Positions 10,001 to 17,256 of a DNA stretch of 64,000 bases are shown here, piece by piece. The position numbers and the translations under genes were made by a program. Source of the stretch: an uncultured Actinomycetes bacterium. Lineage in GTDB: Bacteria; Actinomycetota; Acidimicrobiia; Acidimicrobiales; Microtrichaceae. The stretch covers positions 48,065 to 112,064 of the forward strand of contig CAINRS010000125.1 of assembly GCA_903852755.1 (NCBI GenBank), written 5' to 3'. The notes beneath the pieces were generated by a model. That model did no database searches. It was given only the letters and a program-made list of their open reading frames with translations, and was not told where the DNA came from. Each line of letters starts with the position of its first letter. Position 1 is the stretch's first letter.

Positions 10001-10575
10001 AACACGTCGACGATCGACCCGCGGACGGCGATCTCGCCCCGGTGCTCGACCTGGTACTCGCGTCGGTAGCCGGCCGACACCAGGTCGGCGACGAGCTGCT
10101 CACGGTCGATCGTCGCCCCGACCCGCACGACCACCGGCTCGGCCGCCTCGACGTGCGGTCCGAGACGCTGCACCAGCGACCGGGCGGACGCCACCACGAC
10201 CCGGAGCGCGGGGTCACCGGTCCGGAGGCGCCACATCGTCCGGAGCCGCCGTCCCATCGTCTCGACCGAGGGACTGATCCGCTCGAAGGGCAGGGTCTCC
10301 CAGGCGGGGAACAGCTCGACGGCGTCCTCGCCCAGGAAGGGCACCAGGTCGCCGGCGAGCAGCTCGGCCTCGTCCACGCCGGGCAGGGCCAGCACCAGCG
10401 GGGTCCTGCCGCCGTGCGCCACCCAGCCGGCGACGACCGGAGCGGTGGCCACGCCGGGGAGCACCAGGTGGCCCGGCGGCGGAGGATGAGCCTCGGCCAC
10501 CCGGTCGAGCAGTACGGCCAGCGGCGGACGCGCCGACCGCGATCGGGGCGCCGCCGAGGGCCCCTCAGTCGCCAT
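7099..10575 (-). CDS. mfd: Transcription-repair coupling factor Mfd
   Basis: A 1158-residue translocase that displaces stalled RNA polymerase and recruits UvrA. The domains run in order: UvrB-like region (about 1-400), RNA-polymerase-interacting domain with SYVVHEHHGVARF and LEYRGEDRLYVP (about 485-550), then the RecG-type motor. Walker A is GDVGFGKTEVAVRA near residue 632, the Walker B box reads DEEQRFGV, and motif VI is QLRGRVGRAGQRAYAY. A C-terminal D7 domain follows. The ATG at 10575 overlaps the end of pth by 11 bases, so the two are translationally coupled. The length fits the family. Confidence 0.97.
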   Translation of the reverse strand: MATEGPSAAPRSRSARPPLAVLLDRVAEAHPPPPGHLVLPGVATAPVVAGWVAHGGRTPLVLALPGVDEAELLAGDLVPFLGEDAVELFPAWETLPFERISPSVETMGRRLRTMWRLRTGDPALRVVVASARSLVQRLGPHVEAAEPVVVRVGATIDREQLVADLVSAGYRREYQVEHRGEIAVRGSIVDVFPSTDDVPVRIDLWGDEVDRLCEFSVGDQRSAGPVDEVRIFGARELTGTDEVRARAAELVGRAPWGREHWERLAEGSVFEGMEAWLPWLVADEHVLVDLLGDRAEVVVVDPGRFRNRAEAVHADEVDLAASLARTWGLGDDAEVPRLTLDVDRVLERSGAAVRTVTTLASGPDEPVVATDAWAAVSGDGAALVTQLRRLLDAGTTVVATADSEGTLARVRSVLGTAGFELGSPDEVPASPGRIATVVAAIDRGCVLPGASVALLAETDLTGRRRSRRPAARARRDAQHVFESLEVGSYVVHEHHGVARFAGMVRRAVGGVERDYLLLEYRGEDRLYVPSDQIDAVRLHSGGEAPALHRMGGADFARTKAKVRAAVAQIAQELVVLYQQRLHTPGHAYAEDTPWQREVEQAFPYQETPDQLRAIAEVKADMESPVPMDRLVCGDVGFGKTEVAVRAVFKAVADGRQAAVLVPTTLLAQQHHQTFSERLAGHPVRVEMLSRFLSDAEARGVVEGLASGDVDVVIGTHRLLSADVRFADLGLLVVDEEQRFGVSAKESIKQLRTSVDVLTLTATPIPRTLEMSLTGIRDLSLLETPPAARQPILTYVGPYDDRAVAEAIRRELLREGQVFYVHNRVRDIEEHAAGIRQLVPEARVAVAHGQMDETTLESVVTEFWEGRYDVLVCTTIIESGIDMPTVNTLVVERADLLGLGQLHQLRGRVGRAGQRAYAYLFHPPDLVLSEEADERLRTIGETTELGSGFRIAMRDLEIRGAGNLLGTGQSGHVASVGYDLYCQMVTEAIAELNGEVPPEAVEVTVEVPVPAFIPEDYIGREDLRLDAYRRLAALTDPDEVDRIRAEWLDRFGPVPDPARELLGVARLRGLCVRYGVQELVVSRAPALSGPPLVARLAPVDLPHSRQVRLERTHRGARYKEDQRELLLPVTGGDGLVERLVDAVQELLAPPAPGTGTAPQ

Positions 10576-11152
10576 GGAACTGCCGCATCGCCGAGTCGAC
10601 GCCGTCGACCGCCACGGCCTCGACCGCATCGGCGGCCCGGGCGACGGCGTCGTCGAGCACTCGGCGCTGGCTCCCCGAGACACGGGACAGCACCCAGTCC
10701 GCACCCCGTTCCGGTCCACCCGGCGGCTTGCCCACGCCGACACGCAGGCGCAGGTGGTCGGGAGTGCGCAGGTGCGAGTGGACCGACCGGAGCCCGTTGT
10801 GGCCGGCGTGGCCACCGCCCACCTTGAGCTTGATGCGACCCGGCTCGAGGTCGAGCTCGTCGTGCACGACGAGCACCCCGGACGGGTCCAGAGCGTGACG
10901 GCGGACGAGCGCCGCGACCGCCACACCCGAGTCGTTCATCCACGTGGTCGGAACGGCGAGCACGACCACCCGTCCGCCGATCCGCACGGTGGCCGTCGAC
11001 GCCGAGACTTTGCCGTCCCGCTTGAGTCGGACGCCGTGCCGGTCGGCGAGCAGCTCGACGACCTCGGCCCCGACGTTGTGGCGGGTGCGCGCGTACTCCT
11101 CACCCGGGTTGCCCAGTCCGACGACGAGCAGGTCGCAGGACGAGCCTGCCAA
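10565..11152 (-). CDS. pth: Peptidyl-tRNA hydrolase
   Basis: A 195-residue enzyme that releases tRNA from dropped-off peptidyl-tRNA. The opening LLVVGLGNPGEEYARTRHNVG carries the catalytic His (H25). Further motifs are PTTWMNDSG, VVHDELDLEPG (catalytic Asp) and GGGHAGHNGLRS (substrate-binding Asn). It lies 2 bases downstream of rplY and overlaps mfd. The rplY-pth pair is the usual actinobacterial arrangement. The first helix motif usually reads PQTYMN; TTW here is a mild variation. Confidence 0.97.
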   Translation of the reverse strand: MAGSSCDLLVVGLGNPGEEYARTRHNVGAEVVELLADRHGVRLKRDGKVSASTATVRIGGRVVVLAVPTTWMNDSGVAVAALVRRHALDPSGVLVVHDELDLEPGRIKLKVGGGHAGHNGLRSVHSHLRTPDHLRLRVGVGKPPGGPERGADWVLSRVSGSQRRVLDDAVARAADAVEAVAVDGVDSAMRQFHGD

Positions 11153-11154
11153 CG

Positions 11155-11817
11155 TCAGTCGTCCGAGGAGTCGCCGCCGGTGTCCCCACCGGCGTCGCCA
11201 CCGTCCGCATCGGACGGCGCATCGGCGGCGCCCGCCTCGCCGCGGGCCGTCACGGCGGCCCGGGTGAGCTGTGCGGTCACGACCGCCTGCTGGGCCGGGC
11301 TGCGGCTCTCCACCCCGTCGGGCAGCTGCAGGTCGGCGACCAGGATCGAGGAGTCCTCGAGGGTCATCCCCGAGATGTCGCAGTCGATGGAGTCCGGGAT
11401 CGAGTCGGGGCGCACGAGCACCTTGAGCACGGTGATCCGCTGCTCGGTCATGCCGCCGTTGGTCGTGACCTGCTTCGCCTCACCGACGAGTCGGATGGGC
11501 ACCTCGACCTCGATCGGGGCGTTCGGATCCACCTTGAGGAAGTCGACGTGGAGCACGTCCCGCCGCACGGGGTGGCGCTGCAGTTCACGGACCACCGTCA
11601 GGAAGGACTCACCGTCGACCTCGAGCGTGATCAGCGCGTTGAGCCCGGCGTCGGTGGTGAGCGCCCGACGCAGGTCCGCGCGATCGACGGTCAGCGCCGT
11701 GGCGGCGCCACCCGAGCCGTAGACCACACCGGGGATGCGACCCTCGGCCCGGACACGCCGGGACGGACCGGTGCCGAGCGGACGGCCGGTGGATGCGGTG
11801 AGGGTGACCTCGGACAT
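11155..11817 (-). CDS. rplY: 50S ribosomal protein L25 (Ctc form)
   Basis: A 220-residue L25 of the long general-stress (Ctc) type. It binds 5S rRNA through an N-terminal domain (residues 1-95) that contains GRIPGVVYG and LQRHPVRRDVLHVDF. A beta-rich C-terminal domain (95-185) follows, then an acidic Asp/Gly/Ala tail (residues 195-220). The ATG at 11817 is preceded by a CAGGAG Shine-Dalgarno. A TACAGT hexamer on the minus strand at 11868-11873 could be the -10 for this and the downstream pth and mfd. The 106-base gap to prs shows no gene. Confidence 0.95.
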   Translation of the reverse strand: MSEVTLTASTGRPLGTGPSRRVRAEGRIPGVVYGSGGAATALTVDRADLRRALTTDAGLNALITLEVDGESFLTVVRELQRHPVRRDVLHVDFLKVDPNAPIEVEVPIRLVGEAKQVTTNGGMTEQRITVLKVLVRPDSIPDSIDCDISGMTLEDSSILVADLQLPDGVESRSPAQQAVVTAQLTRAAVTARGEAGAADAPSDADGGDAGGDTGGDSSDD

Positions 11818-11923
11818 GCTGGTGCTCCTGGGTCGGCGACGGGTGTCGCCCGGACGGGCAGCCGGGAACTGTACCGGTCACACCACCGCCGGTGCCAACG
11901 CACCCGGATGGCGGACCGGGAGC

Positions 11924-12907
11924 TCAGTGCTGGTTCTGGCCGTCGAAGATCTCCGACACCGAGGTGTCCTCGAACACGGCGTCGATGGCGTCGGCGATGA
12001 TCCGGGCGGCGGAGAGCACCTCGATCTTGTCGATGCGCTTCTCCTCGGGCAGCGGGAGCGTGTTGGTGATCACGACCTTCTCGAGGGCCGAGTTCTTGAG
12101 GCGGTCGATGGCCGGCCCCGAGAAGACGCCGTGGGTGGCGGCGCAGTACACCGACGAGGCGCCCTTCTCGGCGAGCTGGTCGGCGGCGGCGCAGATGGTG
12201 CCTGCCGTGTCGATCATGTCGTCGATCAGCACGCAGGTGCGGCCCTCGACCTCGCCGACGACGTCCTTGGCCTCGACCTGGTTCTTCACGCCCTTGACGC
12301 GACGCTTGTGCACGATGGCCAGATCGGCGTGGAGTGCGTTGGCGTAGCGCTCGGCGACCTTGACGCGGCCGGCGTCCGGTGAGACGACCACCAGGTCCTC
12401 ACCCAGGTTGGACGCCATCCAGTCGACCAGCACCGGCATGGCCGTCAGGTGGTCGACCGGGCCGTCGAAGAACCCCTGGATCTGGCCGCTGTGGAGGTCC
12501 ACCGACACGATCCGCTTGGCGCCCGCCACCTCGAACATGTTGGCGAGGAGCTTCGCCGTGATGGGCTCCCGCCCCTCGGCCTTCCGGTCCTGGCGGCCGT
12601 AGCCGTAGAACGGCGCCACGACGGTGATGCGCTTGGCCGACGCCCGTTTCGCTGCGTCCACCATGATGAGCTGCTCCATGATGGCGTCGTTGACCGACAT
12701 GTCGTCGGTCGACGCGTGGCTCTGGAAGATGAACAGGTCCGCACCGCGGATCGAGTCGCCGTAGCGGCAGTGCAGCTCGCCGTTGGCGAACTCGGCGATC
12801 TGCACCTCGCTCAGCGGCACGCCCAGGTGCGCTCCGACCTCGTCGGCCAGCGCGGCGTTGGCCCGGCCGGTCACGATGGTGAGCCGCTTCTTGGTGACCA
12901 GTTCCAC
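11924..12907 (-). CDS. prs: Ribose-phosphate pyrophosphokinase
   Basis: A 327-residue PRPP synthetase, which makes 5-phosphoribosyl diphosphate from ribose 5-phosphate and ATP for nucleotide, His and Trp synthesis. Family landmarks are FANGELHCRYGDSIRGAD, the ATP-binding flexible loop region GYGRQDRK, VSVDLHSGQIQGFF, VVVSPDAGRVKVAE and the PRPP loop LIDDMIDTAGT. GTG start at 12907. It lies 25 bases downstream of glmU; prs-glmU adjacency is conserved in actinobacteria and many firmicutes and supports a shared transcript. Confidence 0.97.
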   Translation of the reverse strand: MELVTKKRLTIVTGRANAALADEVGAHLGVPLSEVQIAEFANGELHCRYGDSIRGADLFIFQSHASTDDMSVNDAIMEQLIMVDAAKRASAKRITVVAPFYGYGRQDRKAEGREPITAKLLANMFEVAGAKRIVSVDLHSGQIQGFFDGPVDHLTAMPVLVDWMASNLGEDLVVVSPDAGRVKVAERYANALHADLAIVHKRRVKGVKNQVEAKDVVGEVEGRTCVLIDDMIDTAGTICAAADQLAEKGASSVYCAATHGVFSGPAIDRLKNSALEKVVITNTLPLPEEKRIDKIEVLSAARIIADAIDAVFEDTSVSEIFDGQNQH

Positions 12908-12932
12908 GAGTGCGGGCCTCCCTGTCAGGCGA

Positions 12933-14045
12933 TCAGCCGGTCTGGTCCGCAGTGTAGAAGGCGCCGGTCGTCACGTCGTCACCGACTTCCGCACCCGGTC
13001 CCAAGGAGGCGAAGGGGCCGACCACCGCCCGGTCGCCGATCCGGGCGGACCGTCCGGTCGTCTGCTCCACGACCGCCTCGACACCGACGGTGGTGTCCAC
13101 GAGCCGGGTCCACGGTCCGAGTTCGCTGCCGTCGCCGACCACCGTCGCCCCTTGGAGGATCACCCCCGGGAACAGGGTGACGTCCCGGCCGATCCGCACG
13201 GTCGTGTCGACGTAGACCGCCGACGGGTCGACGATCGTCACCCCCTGGGCGAGCAGCTCGGCGTTGGTGCGGCGCCGCAGCTCGGCCTCGGCCCGCGACA
13301 GCTGGCTCCGGTCGTTGACCCCCTGGGTCTCCTCGGGGTCGTCGGCGACCCGGGCCTCGACCGGGTGGCCGGCCGCCACCAGCACCCCCACGACGTCGGT
13401 CAGGTAGTACTCACCCTGGGCGTTGTCCGGTTGGATGCGGCGCAGCGCAGGTGCCAGCAGGCTCCGCCGGAAGCAGTAGATCGAGGTGTTGACCTCGTCG
13501 ATCCGTCGCTCCTCCGGATCTGCGTCCCGGTGCTCGACGATCCGGGACACCCGGCCGCTGCCGTCGCGCACGACCCGTCCGTAGCCCGTCGGATCGTCGA
13601 CCTGTGCGGTCAGGACCGTGGCGGCGGCACCGCTGTCCCGGTGTCGTTCGACGAGCGCCTCGATGGTCCCCGACCGCAGGAGCGGGGTGTCCCCCGGGAG
13701 CACCAGCACGTCGCCGTCGTCAGCGCCGTCGGCGGCCGGGTCGTCGGGGAGTCCGACGAGCCCGACGAGCGCCGCGTCGGCCGTGCCCCGCTGGACACGC
13801 TGCTCGACGAACTCGAGCCGCAGGTCGTGCTGTTGCTCCTGCATCTTCTTGGTGACCCACTCGCCCTTGTGCCCGACGACGACGGCCACGCAGTCCACGC
13901 CGCTCGTCCCGAGCGCCTCGAGGACGTAGGTGAGCATCGGCCGCCCGCAGAGACGGTGGAGTGGCTTGGGTCGCTCGGAACGCATGCGGCTGCCCTCGCC
14001 GGCGGCGAGGACGATGGCGGAGAGGGGGACGGGAGGGCGGTTCAT
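12933..14045 (-). CDS. glmU: GlmU-like UDP-GlcNAc pyrophosphorylase lacking the acetyltransferase half
   Basis: A 370-residue protein, where actinobacterial GlmU is normally 450-500. The uridylyltransferase domain is intact: LSAIVLAAGEGSRM near residue 8, RPKPLHRLCGRPM, and QGEYYLTDVV. A few left-handed beta-helix turns follow (about 255-365), but the protein stops just after GPFASLGPGAEVGDD and GAFYTAD. The catalytic His/Tyr/Asn block for acetyl transfer comes after this point in GlmU and is missing, and the conserved LRPG arginine reads LGPG. Only 25 bases separate the stop from prs, so there is no detached 3' remnant. It should still make UDP-GlcNAc from GlcNAc-1-phosphate and UTP. The ATG lies one base from the tRNA-Gln 3' end. 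Confidence 0.9.
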   Translation of the reverse strand: MNRPPVPLSAIVLAAGEGSRMRSERPKPLHRLCGRPMLTYVLEALGTSGVDCVAVVVGHKGEWVTKKMQEQQHDLRLEFVEQRVQRGTADAALVGLVGLPDDPAADGADDGDVLVLPGDTPLLRSGTIEALVERHRDSGAAATVLTAQVDDPTGYGRVVRDGSGRVSRIVEHRDADPEERRIDEVNTSIYCFRRSLLAPALRRIQPDNAQGEYYLTDVVGVLVAAGHPVEARVADDPEETQGVNDRSQLSRAEAELRRRTNAELLAQGVTIVDPSAVYVDTTVRIGRDVTLFPGVILQGATVVGDGSELGPWTRLVDTTVGVEAVVEQTTGRSARIGDRAVVGPFASLGPGAEVGDDVTTGAFYTADQTG

Positions 14046-14046
14046 G

Positions 14047-14118
14047 CTGGCGGGGCAGGATTCGAACCTGCATCTTCCTGATCCAAAGTCAGGCGTTCTG
14101 CCGTTGAACTACCCGCCA
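14047..14118 (-). tRNA. tRNA-Gln (anticodon TTG)
   Basis: The minus strand folds into a complete cloverleaf. The acceptor stem is TGGCGGG/CCCGCCA, the D arm is GTTC-AACGGCA-GAAC, the anticodon arm is CCTGA-CTTTGGA-TCAGG with anticodon TTG at 14084-14086, and the T arm is GCAGG-TTCGAAT-CCTGC. The discriminator base is G, and no CCA is encoded. It reads CAA/CAG glutamine codons. It lies immediately upstream of glmU, as tRNA-Gln does in Mycobacterium. Only one base (14046) separates its mature 3' end from the glmU ATG. Confidence 0.96.
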
Positions 14119-14187
14119 CGGCGGCCGGCCACACGGTAGTTCCTCCGGCGCTCGTCGCAGCGGGAGCGTCGTCCCGGAGCAGGTCGG

Positions 14188-15924
14188 TCAGCGACGGCGG
14201 CCGAACAGCGTCGGGATCGTGCGCAGGCCGATCAGCAGGTCACGCCAGAAGGACCAGTTCTCGATGTAGCGATTGTCGAGCCGCACCCGCCGCTCGATGC
14301 TGGTGTCACCCCAGTAACCGTTGACCTGCGCCCACCCGGTGATGCCGACCGGCACCCGGTGACGGAAGTGGTACTCGTCGATCTCGTCGCTGAACTGTTC
14401 GACGAAGTGCGGGCGCTCGGGCCGTGGTCCGACGAGCGACATCTCGCCACGCAGGACGTTGAAGAGCTGGGGCAGTTCGTCGAGGTGCGAGGGACGGAGC
14501 ACCTTGCCCGCCCAGGTCACCCGGTCGTCGTCGTCGACCGACCAGGTGGTGTTCGAGTCGTCGTTCACCCGCAGGGTCCGGAACTTGAGGATCTGGAACG
14601 GGCGCCCGCCGATCCCGATGCGCTCCTGGCTGAAGAACACCGGCCCCCGACTGGAGAGCTTCACCGCCGCGGCGCAGGCGAGCATGATCGGTGCCGTGAG
14701 CACGACGAGGATGACCGAGACGATCAGGTCGAACGCCCGCTTGGCAGGCCACGACCGGGCGGTCGCCCCCGGCTGGCGGAGCGGGATCAACGGGAGCCCG
14801 TCGACCTCGTGCCCCACGTCGTCGTGGCTGATGCCGAGCTCGAACATGCGGGGCACGACGTAGAACTGCACCTGGTCGTCGTCGCAGCGGCGGATCACGT
14901 GCACGAGGTCAGGGTCCTCGGCGGACCCGAACGCCAGGACGACGTGGCGGACGCCGGTGCGTCGCAGCAGCTCGGGCAGGTTGCGGGGGCGGCCGACCAG
15001 AGGCAGCGGCAACAGGTCGTCGTCGAACCCGTCCACGAACCCGCACGGCACCAGTCCGGCCTGCGGGTTCTCGGTGAGGACGTCGGCGACCTCGAGTCCG
15101 ACCACTCCGGACCCCACGATGAGCGTGTCCTCGAGGTCGTAGCCCCGGCGGCGGGCCGACACCGACAGCCGGTAGCTCAGCAGCCGACCGAGCATCACGA
15201 TCGGGAACGTGATGGCGACGATCTGCACGATCGCCACCAGGTCCACGAACCGCTGCGAATTGGACAGATCGGAGTAGCGGACGACGGTGAACAAGAGCGT
15301 GGTGACGATCGGGGCCAGCGAGAGCCGGGTGAGCGTCGAGACGAGCCCCTCGCCCGGGGTGATGAGCTGGCGGCGGCGGCGGTGGGTCGGCCACAGCAGC
15401 AGCGTCCCGACGACGACGAACAGGGCCACCACACGGGTCGAGACCAGGTCCGGGCGGACGAACTCGACGACCAGGAAGGGGGCGGCGAGTGCCACTGCGT
15501 CGAGCAGGTGGCCGAGGATGCGGAGGTTCCAGCCGACCGCCCGGCGTTCCTGCTGCGGAATCGTCCGGAGCGGCTGGTTCAGGACCACCGGCTCGTGGCT
15601 GCTGCGGTCCTCGGGGCCGGTGCGACCGGACGGTGCGGCGGTGTCCGGCGCACGCAGGTCGATCACCGTCGCCCCTGCATCCCGGGACCGTCGCTCGGCC
15701 CGTCGGCGCGAGGTCCCGGTCAGGGCCTCGGACGGGTTGGCCGGCGGACTGTCCACCGCGGCGTCACGCCGGGCCCTCGTCCCTCCGTCCTGGCTCAGCA
15801 CGCCTGTGCCTCCGTCGTCGCCGCTGCCACGGTCGTTCCCGTCGTCCCCACCATCTGTTCCCCCTGTCGAGCGCCCGCTCCCCGCTGCGAACCGCCCTCG
15901 TGGTTCAGGGTAGGCACCGGGCAT
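14188..15924 (-). CDS. Exopolysaccharide polyprenyl-phosphate sugar-1-phosphate transferase
   Basis: A 578-residue initiating transferase of the WcaJ/EpsE type that loads a sugar 1-phosphate onto undecaprenyl phosphate to start repeat-unit synthesis. Residues 1-125 are probably disordered (Gly/Asp/Arg/Ser-rich). Several membrane helices (about 130-270) precede a CoA-binding-like domain with DTLIVGSGVVGLEVADVL. The C-terminal catalytic domain shows KRAFDLIVSVILVVLTAP, GPVFFSQERIG, LKFRT, LDELPQLFNVLRGEMSL and VGPRPERP. The start is uncertain: the 15924 codon gives a long low-complexity leader, and a GTG near 15801 is an alternative. It heads the exopolysaccharide region and is divergent from the acetyltransferase at 16118. 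Confidence 0.92.
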   Translation of the reverse strand: MPGAYPEPRGRFAAGSGRSTGGTDGGDDGNDRGSGDDGGTGVLSQDGGTRARRDAAVDSPPANPSEALTGTSRRRAERRSRDAGATVIDLRAPDTAAPSGRTGPEDRSSHEPVVLNQPLRTIPQQERRAVGWNLRILGHLLDAVALAAPFLVVEFVRPDLVSTRVVALFVVVGTLLLWPTHRRRRQLITPGEGLVSTLTRLSLAPIVTTLLFTVVRYSDLSNSQRFVDLVAIVQIVAITFPIVMLGRLLSYRLSVSARRRGYDLEDTLIVGSGVVGLEVADVLTENPQAGLVPCGFVDGFDDDLLPLPLVGRPRNLPELLRRTGVRHVVLAFGSAEDPDLVHVIRRCDDDQVQFYVVPRMFELGISHDDVGHEVDGLPLIPLRQPGATARSWPAKRAFDLIVSVILVVLTAPIMLACAAAVKLSSRGPVFFSQERIGIGGRPFQILKFRTLRVNDDSNTTWSVDDDDRVTWAGKVLRPSHLDELPQLFNVLRGEMSLVGPRPERPHFVEQFSDEIDEYHFRHRVPVGITGWAQVNGYWGDTSIERRVRLDNRYIENWSFWRDLLIGLRTIPTLFGRRR

Positions 15925-16036
15925 CCCTCCTCACAAGGGGTAGATCCGGGAGATTCCCCCAGTGGACACGGTGCAGTCACCGCACCGCCACCGACCCGTC
16001 ACCGGGCCGAATCGGGCCGTTCCGCTGCGGGAGTCC

Positions 16037-16084
16037 TGGCGGTGACCGTGGCGGTGGCCGTGGCGGTGACCGTGGCGGTGACCG
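16037..16084. repeat. 12-bp tandem repeat, four copies
   Basis: Four head-to-tail copies of TGGCGGTGACCG (16037, 16049, 16061, 16073), with one G-for-A change in the second. They lie in the 193-base gap between the divergent sugar transferase and acetyltransferase genes, ending 33 bases before the likely acetyltransferase GTG. Copy-number slippage would change promoter spacing or the leader. Apart from this repeat I see no gene in the gap. Confidence 0.9.
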
Positions 16085-16117
16085 TTGCGTCCCGGCGGGT
16101 GCCCGTGGGCCAGACTC

Positions 16118-17218
16118 GTGGCCGTGACTCCCGGCCCGGCCCCCGACCTACGGGTCCAGGTGCGCTCCGCACTGGGTGAGCTGTCCGCCGACTGGGACCG
16201 CATCGCCGACGGGTCGGCCCATCCGAGCCCGTTCTGCCGGTCGTGGTGGGTCGACCACGCAGCGGGTGGCGTCCCCGCCGTCGTGTGCTGCCTCGCCGGC
16301 GACCGCCTGCTGGGCGGTGCCGCATTCGAACTCGACGCCCTCGGCCGGTCGATGCTGCGGATCGAGCGCGTCCGGATGCTCGGGCAGGGCGTGCTCGCAC
16401 CCGACCACCTCGACGTGGTGGCCGGGCCCGACGACGCCGAACGGGTCACCGCTGCCGTGGTGGGGTGGCTCCGACGGCCGGGCAGTCGACTGGTCGACCT
16501 CGACGGTCTGGCGGCGACCGGCCACCTGGGGCGGGCGCTGGCCGCGCACACGATCGACCGGGTCGCTGCACCCTTCGCCGACCTCCGGGGCGACGGTGGC
16601 GACGGGACGTACCTCGCTGGACGGCCGGGCCGGGTCCGCAGCACCGTGGACCGGACCCGCAAGCGGCTCGACCGGGCCGGCTGCACCGTGACGAGCGTGC
16701 CGACGGAACGCATCGAGGCCGCACTCGACGACCTCGAGCGCCTGCACGACGGACGCTGGGGTGCCGAGTCGAGCTTCCTCGAGGCGTGGGACCGGTGCAG
16801 CGCCGCCGTACGCGGCGCCGGCCCGGACGACCTGCGGATCACCGAGGTCCGCTCCGCCGACGGCGAGGTCGTGGCGATCGAGCTCGACCTCCTGACCCCG
16901 GCGTCGGTGTGCTTCTACCAGGCCGGACGGTCGACCGAACGCGAGTGGCGCGGCGCCGGGTCGGTGCTCCGGGCCCGGATCGTGACCGATGCCCTCGCCG
17001 AGGGTCGCGACGAGTACGACCTGCTCCGGGGTGACGAGTCCTACAAGGACGAGTGGGCCACCGGCCGTCGGTGGGTCGTGCGGGTCCGGTTCGGATCAGG
17101 CCCGGTCGGCCGGGTGGCCGCCGGATCGGCCCGGCTGTGGCGCCAGATCGCCCCCACCGCCCAGCGCCTCGGTGATCGACTCCGGAGGTCCACCTCCCGG
17201 GCCGAACCACCTGGCTGA
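16118..17218 (+). CDS. GNAT-fold acetyltransferase of the CelD/BioF2 (FemAB-like) family
   Basis: About 366 residues, family of Acetyltransf_6 proteins often found in exopolysaccharide clusters. The diagnostic C-terminal block is present: CFYQAGRSTEREWRGAGSVL, then DEYDLLRGDESYKDEWA. Basic residues RTRKRLDRAG in the middle are also typical. The substrate is unknown; such proteins may acylate a lipid-linked sugar or peptide. The start is a GTG at 16118 or 16124; the frame opens earlier with TTG at 16085, inside the tandem repeat. It is convergent with the flippase gene, and a strong hairpin overlaps its stop. Confidence 0.82.
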   Translation: MAVTPGPAPDLRVQVRSALGELSADWDRIADGSAHPSPFCRSWWVDHAAGGVPAVVCCLAGDRLLGGAAFELDALGRSMLRIERVRMLGQGVLAPDHLDVVAGPDDAERVTAAVVGWLRRPGSRLVDLDGLAATGHLGRALAAHTIDRVAAPFADLRGDGGDGTYLAGRPGRVRSTVDRTRKRLDRAGCTVTSVPTERIEAALDDLERLHDGRWGAESSFLEAWDRCSAAVRGAGPDDLRITEVRSADGEVVAIELDLLTPASVCFYQAGRSTEREWRGAGSVLRARIVTDALAEGRDEYDLLRGDESYKDEWATGRRWVVRVRFGSGPVGRVAAGSARLWRQIAPTAQRLGDRLRRSTSRAEPPG

Positions 17219-17238
17219 GCGCACCGACCGGTGCGCTC
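17217..17238. terminator. Hairpin between convergent genes, probable bidirectional terminator
   Basis: GAGCGCACCG-AC-CGGTGCGCTC is a perfect 10-bp inverted repeat beginning within the acetyltransferase stop codon and lying in the 38-base gap before the flippase stop. There is no T-run, as is usual in very GC-rich actinobacteria. Confidence 0.7.
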
Positions 17239-17256
17239 CGGCGGCCGTCGGTGCGG

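Noticed and set aside
7090..10827. Open frame of about 1245 codons on the plus strand opposite mfd and pth
   Set aside because: Its translation is low-complexity and rich in Arg, Gly, His and Asp, with no domain. Long antisense frames are expected at this GC content, and the minus strand has clear Mfd and Pth motifs.
15990..16095. Apparent HGHRHGHR repeat peptide on the minus strand
   Set aside because: It is the complement of a 12-bp GC-rich repeat read in a shadow frame, not a His-rich metal protein.
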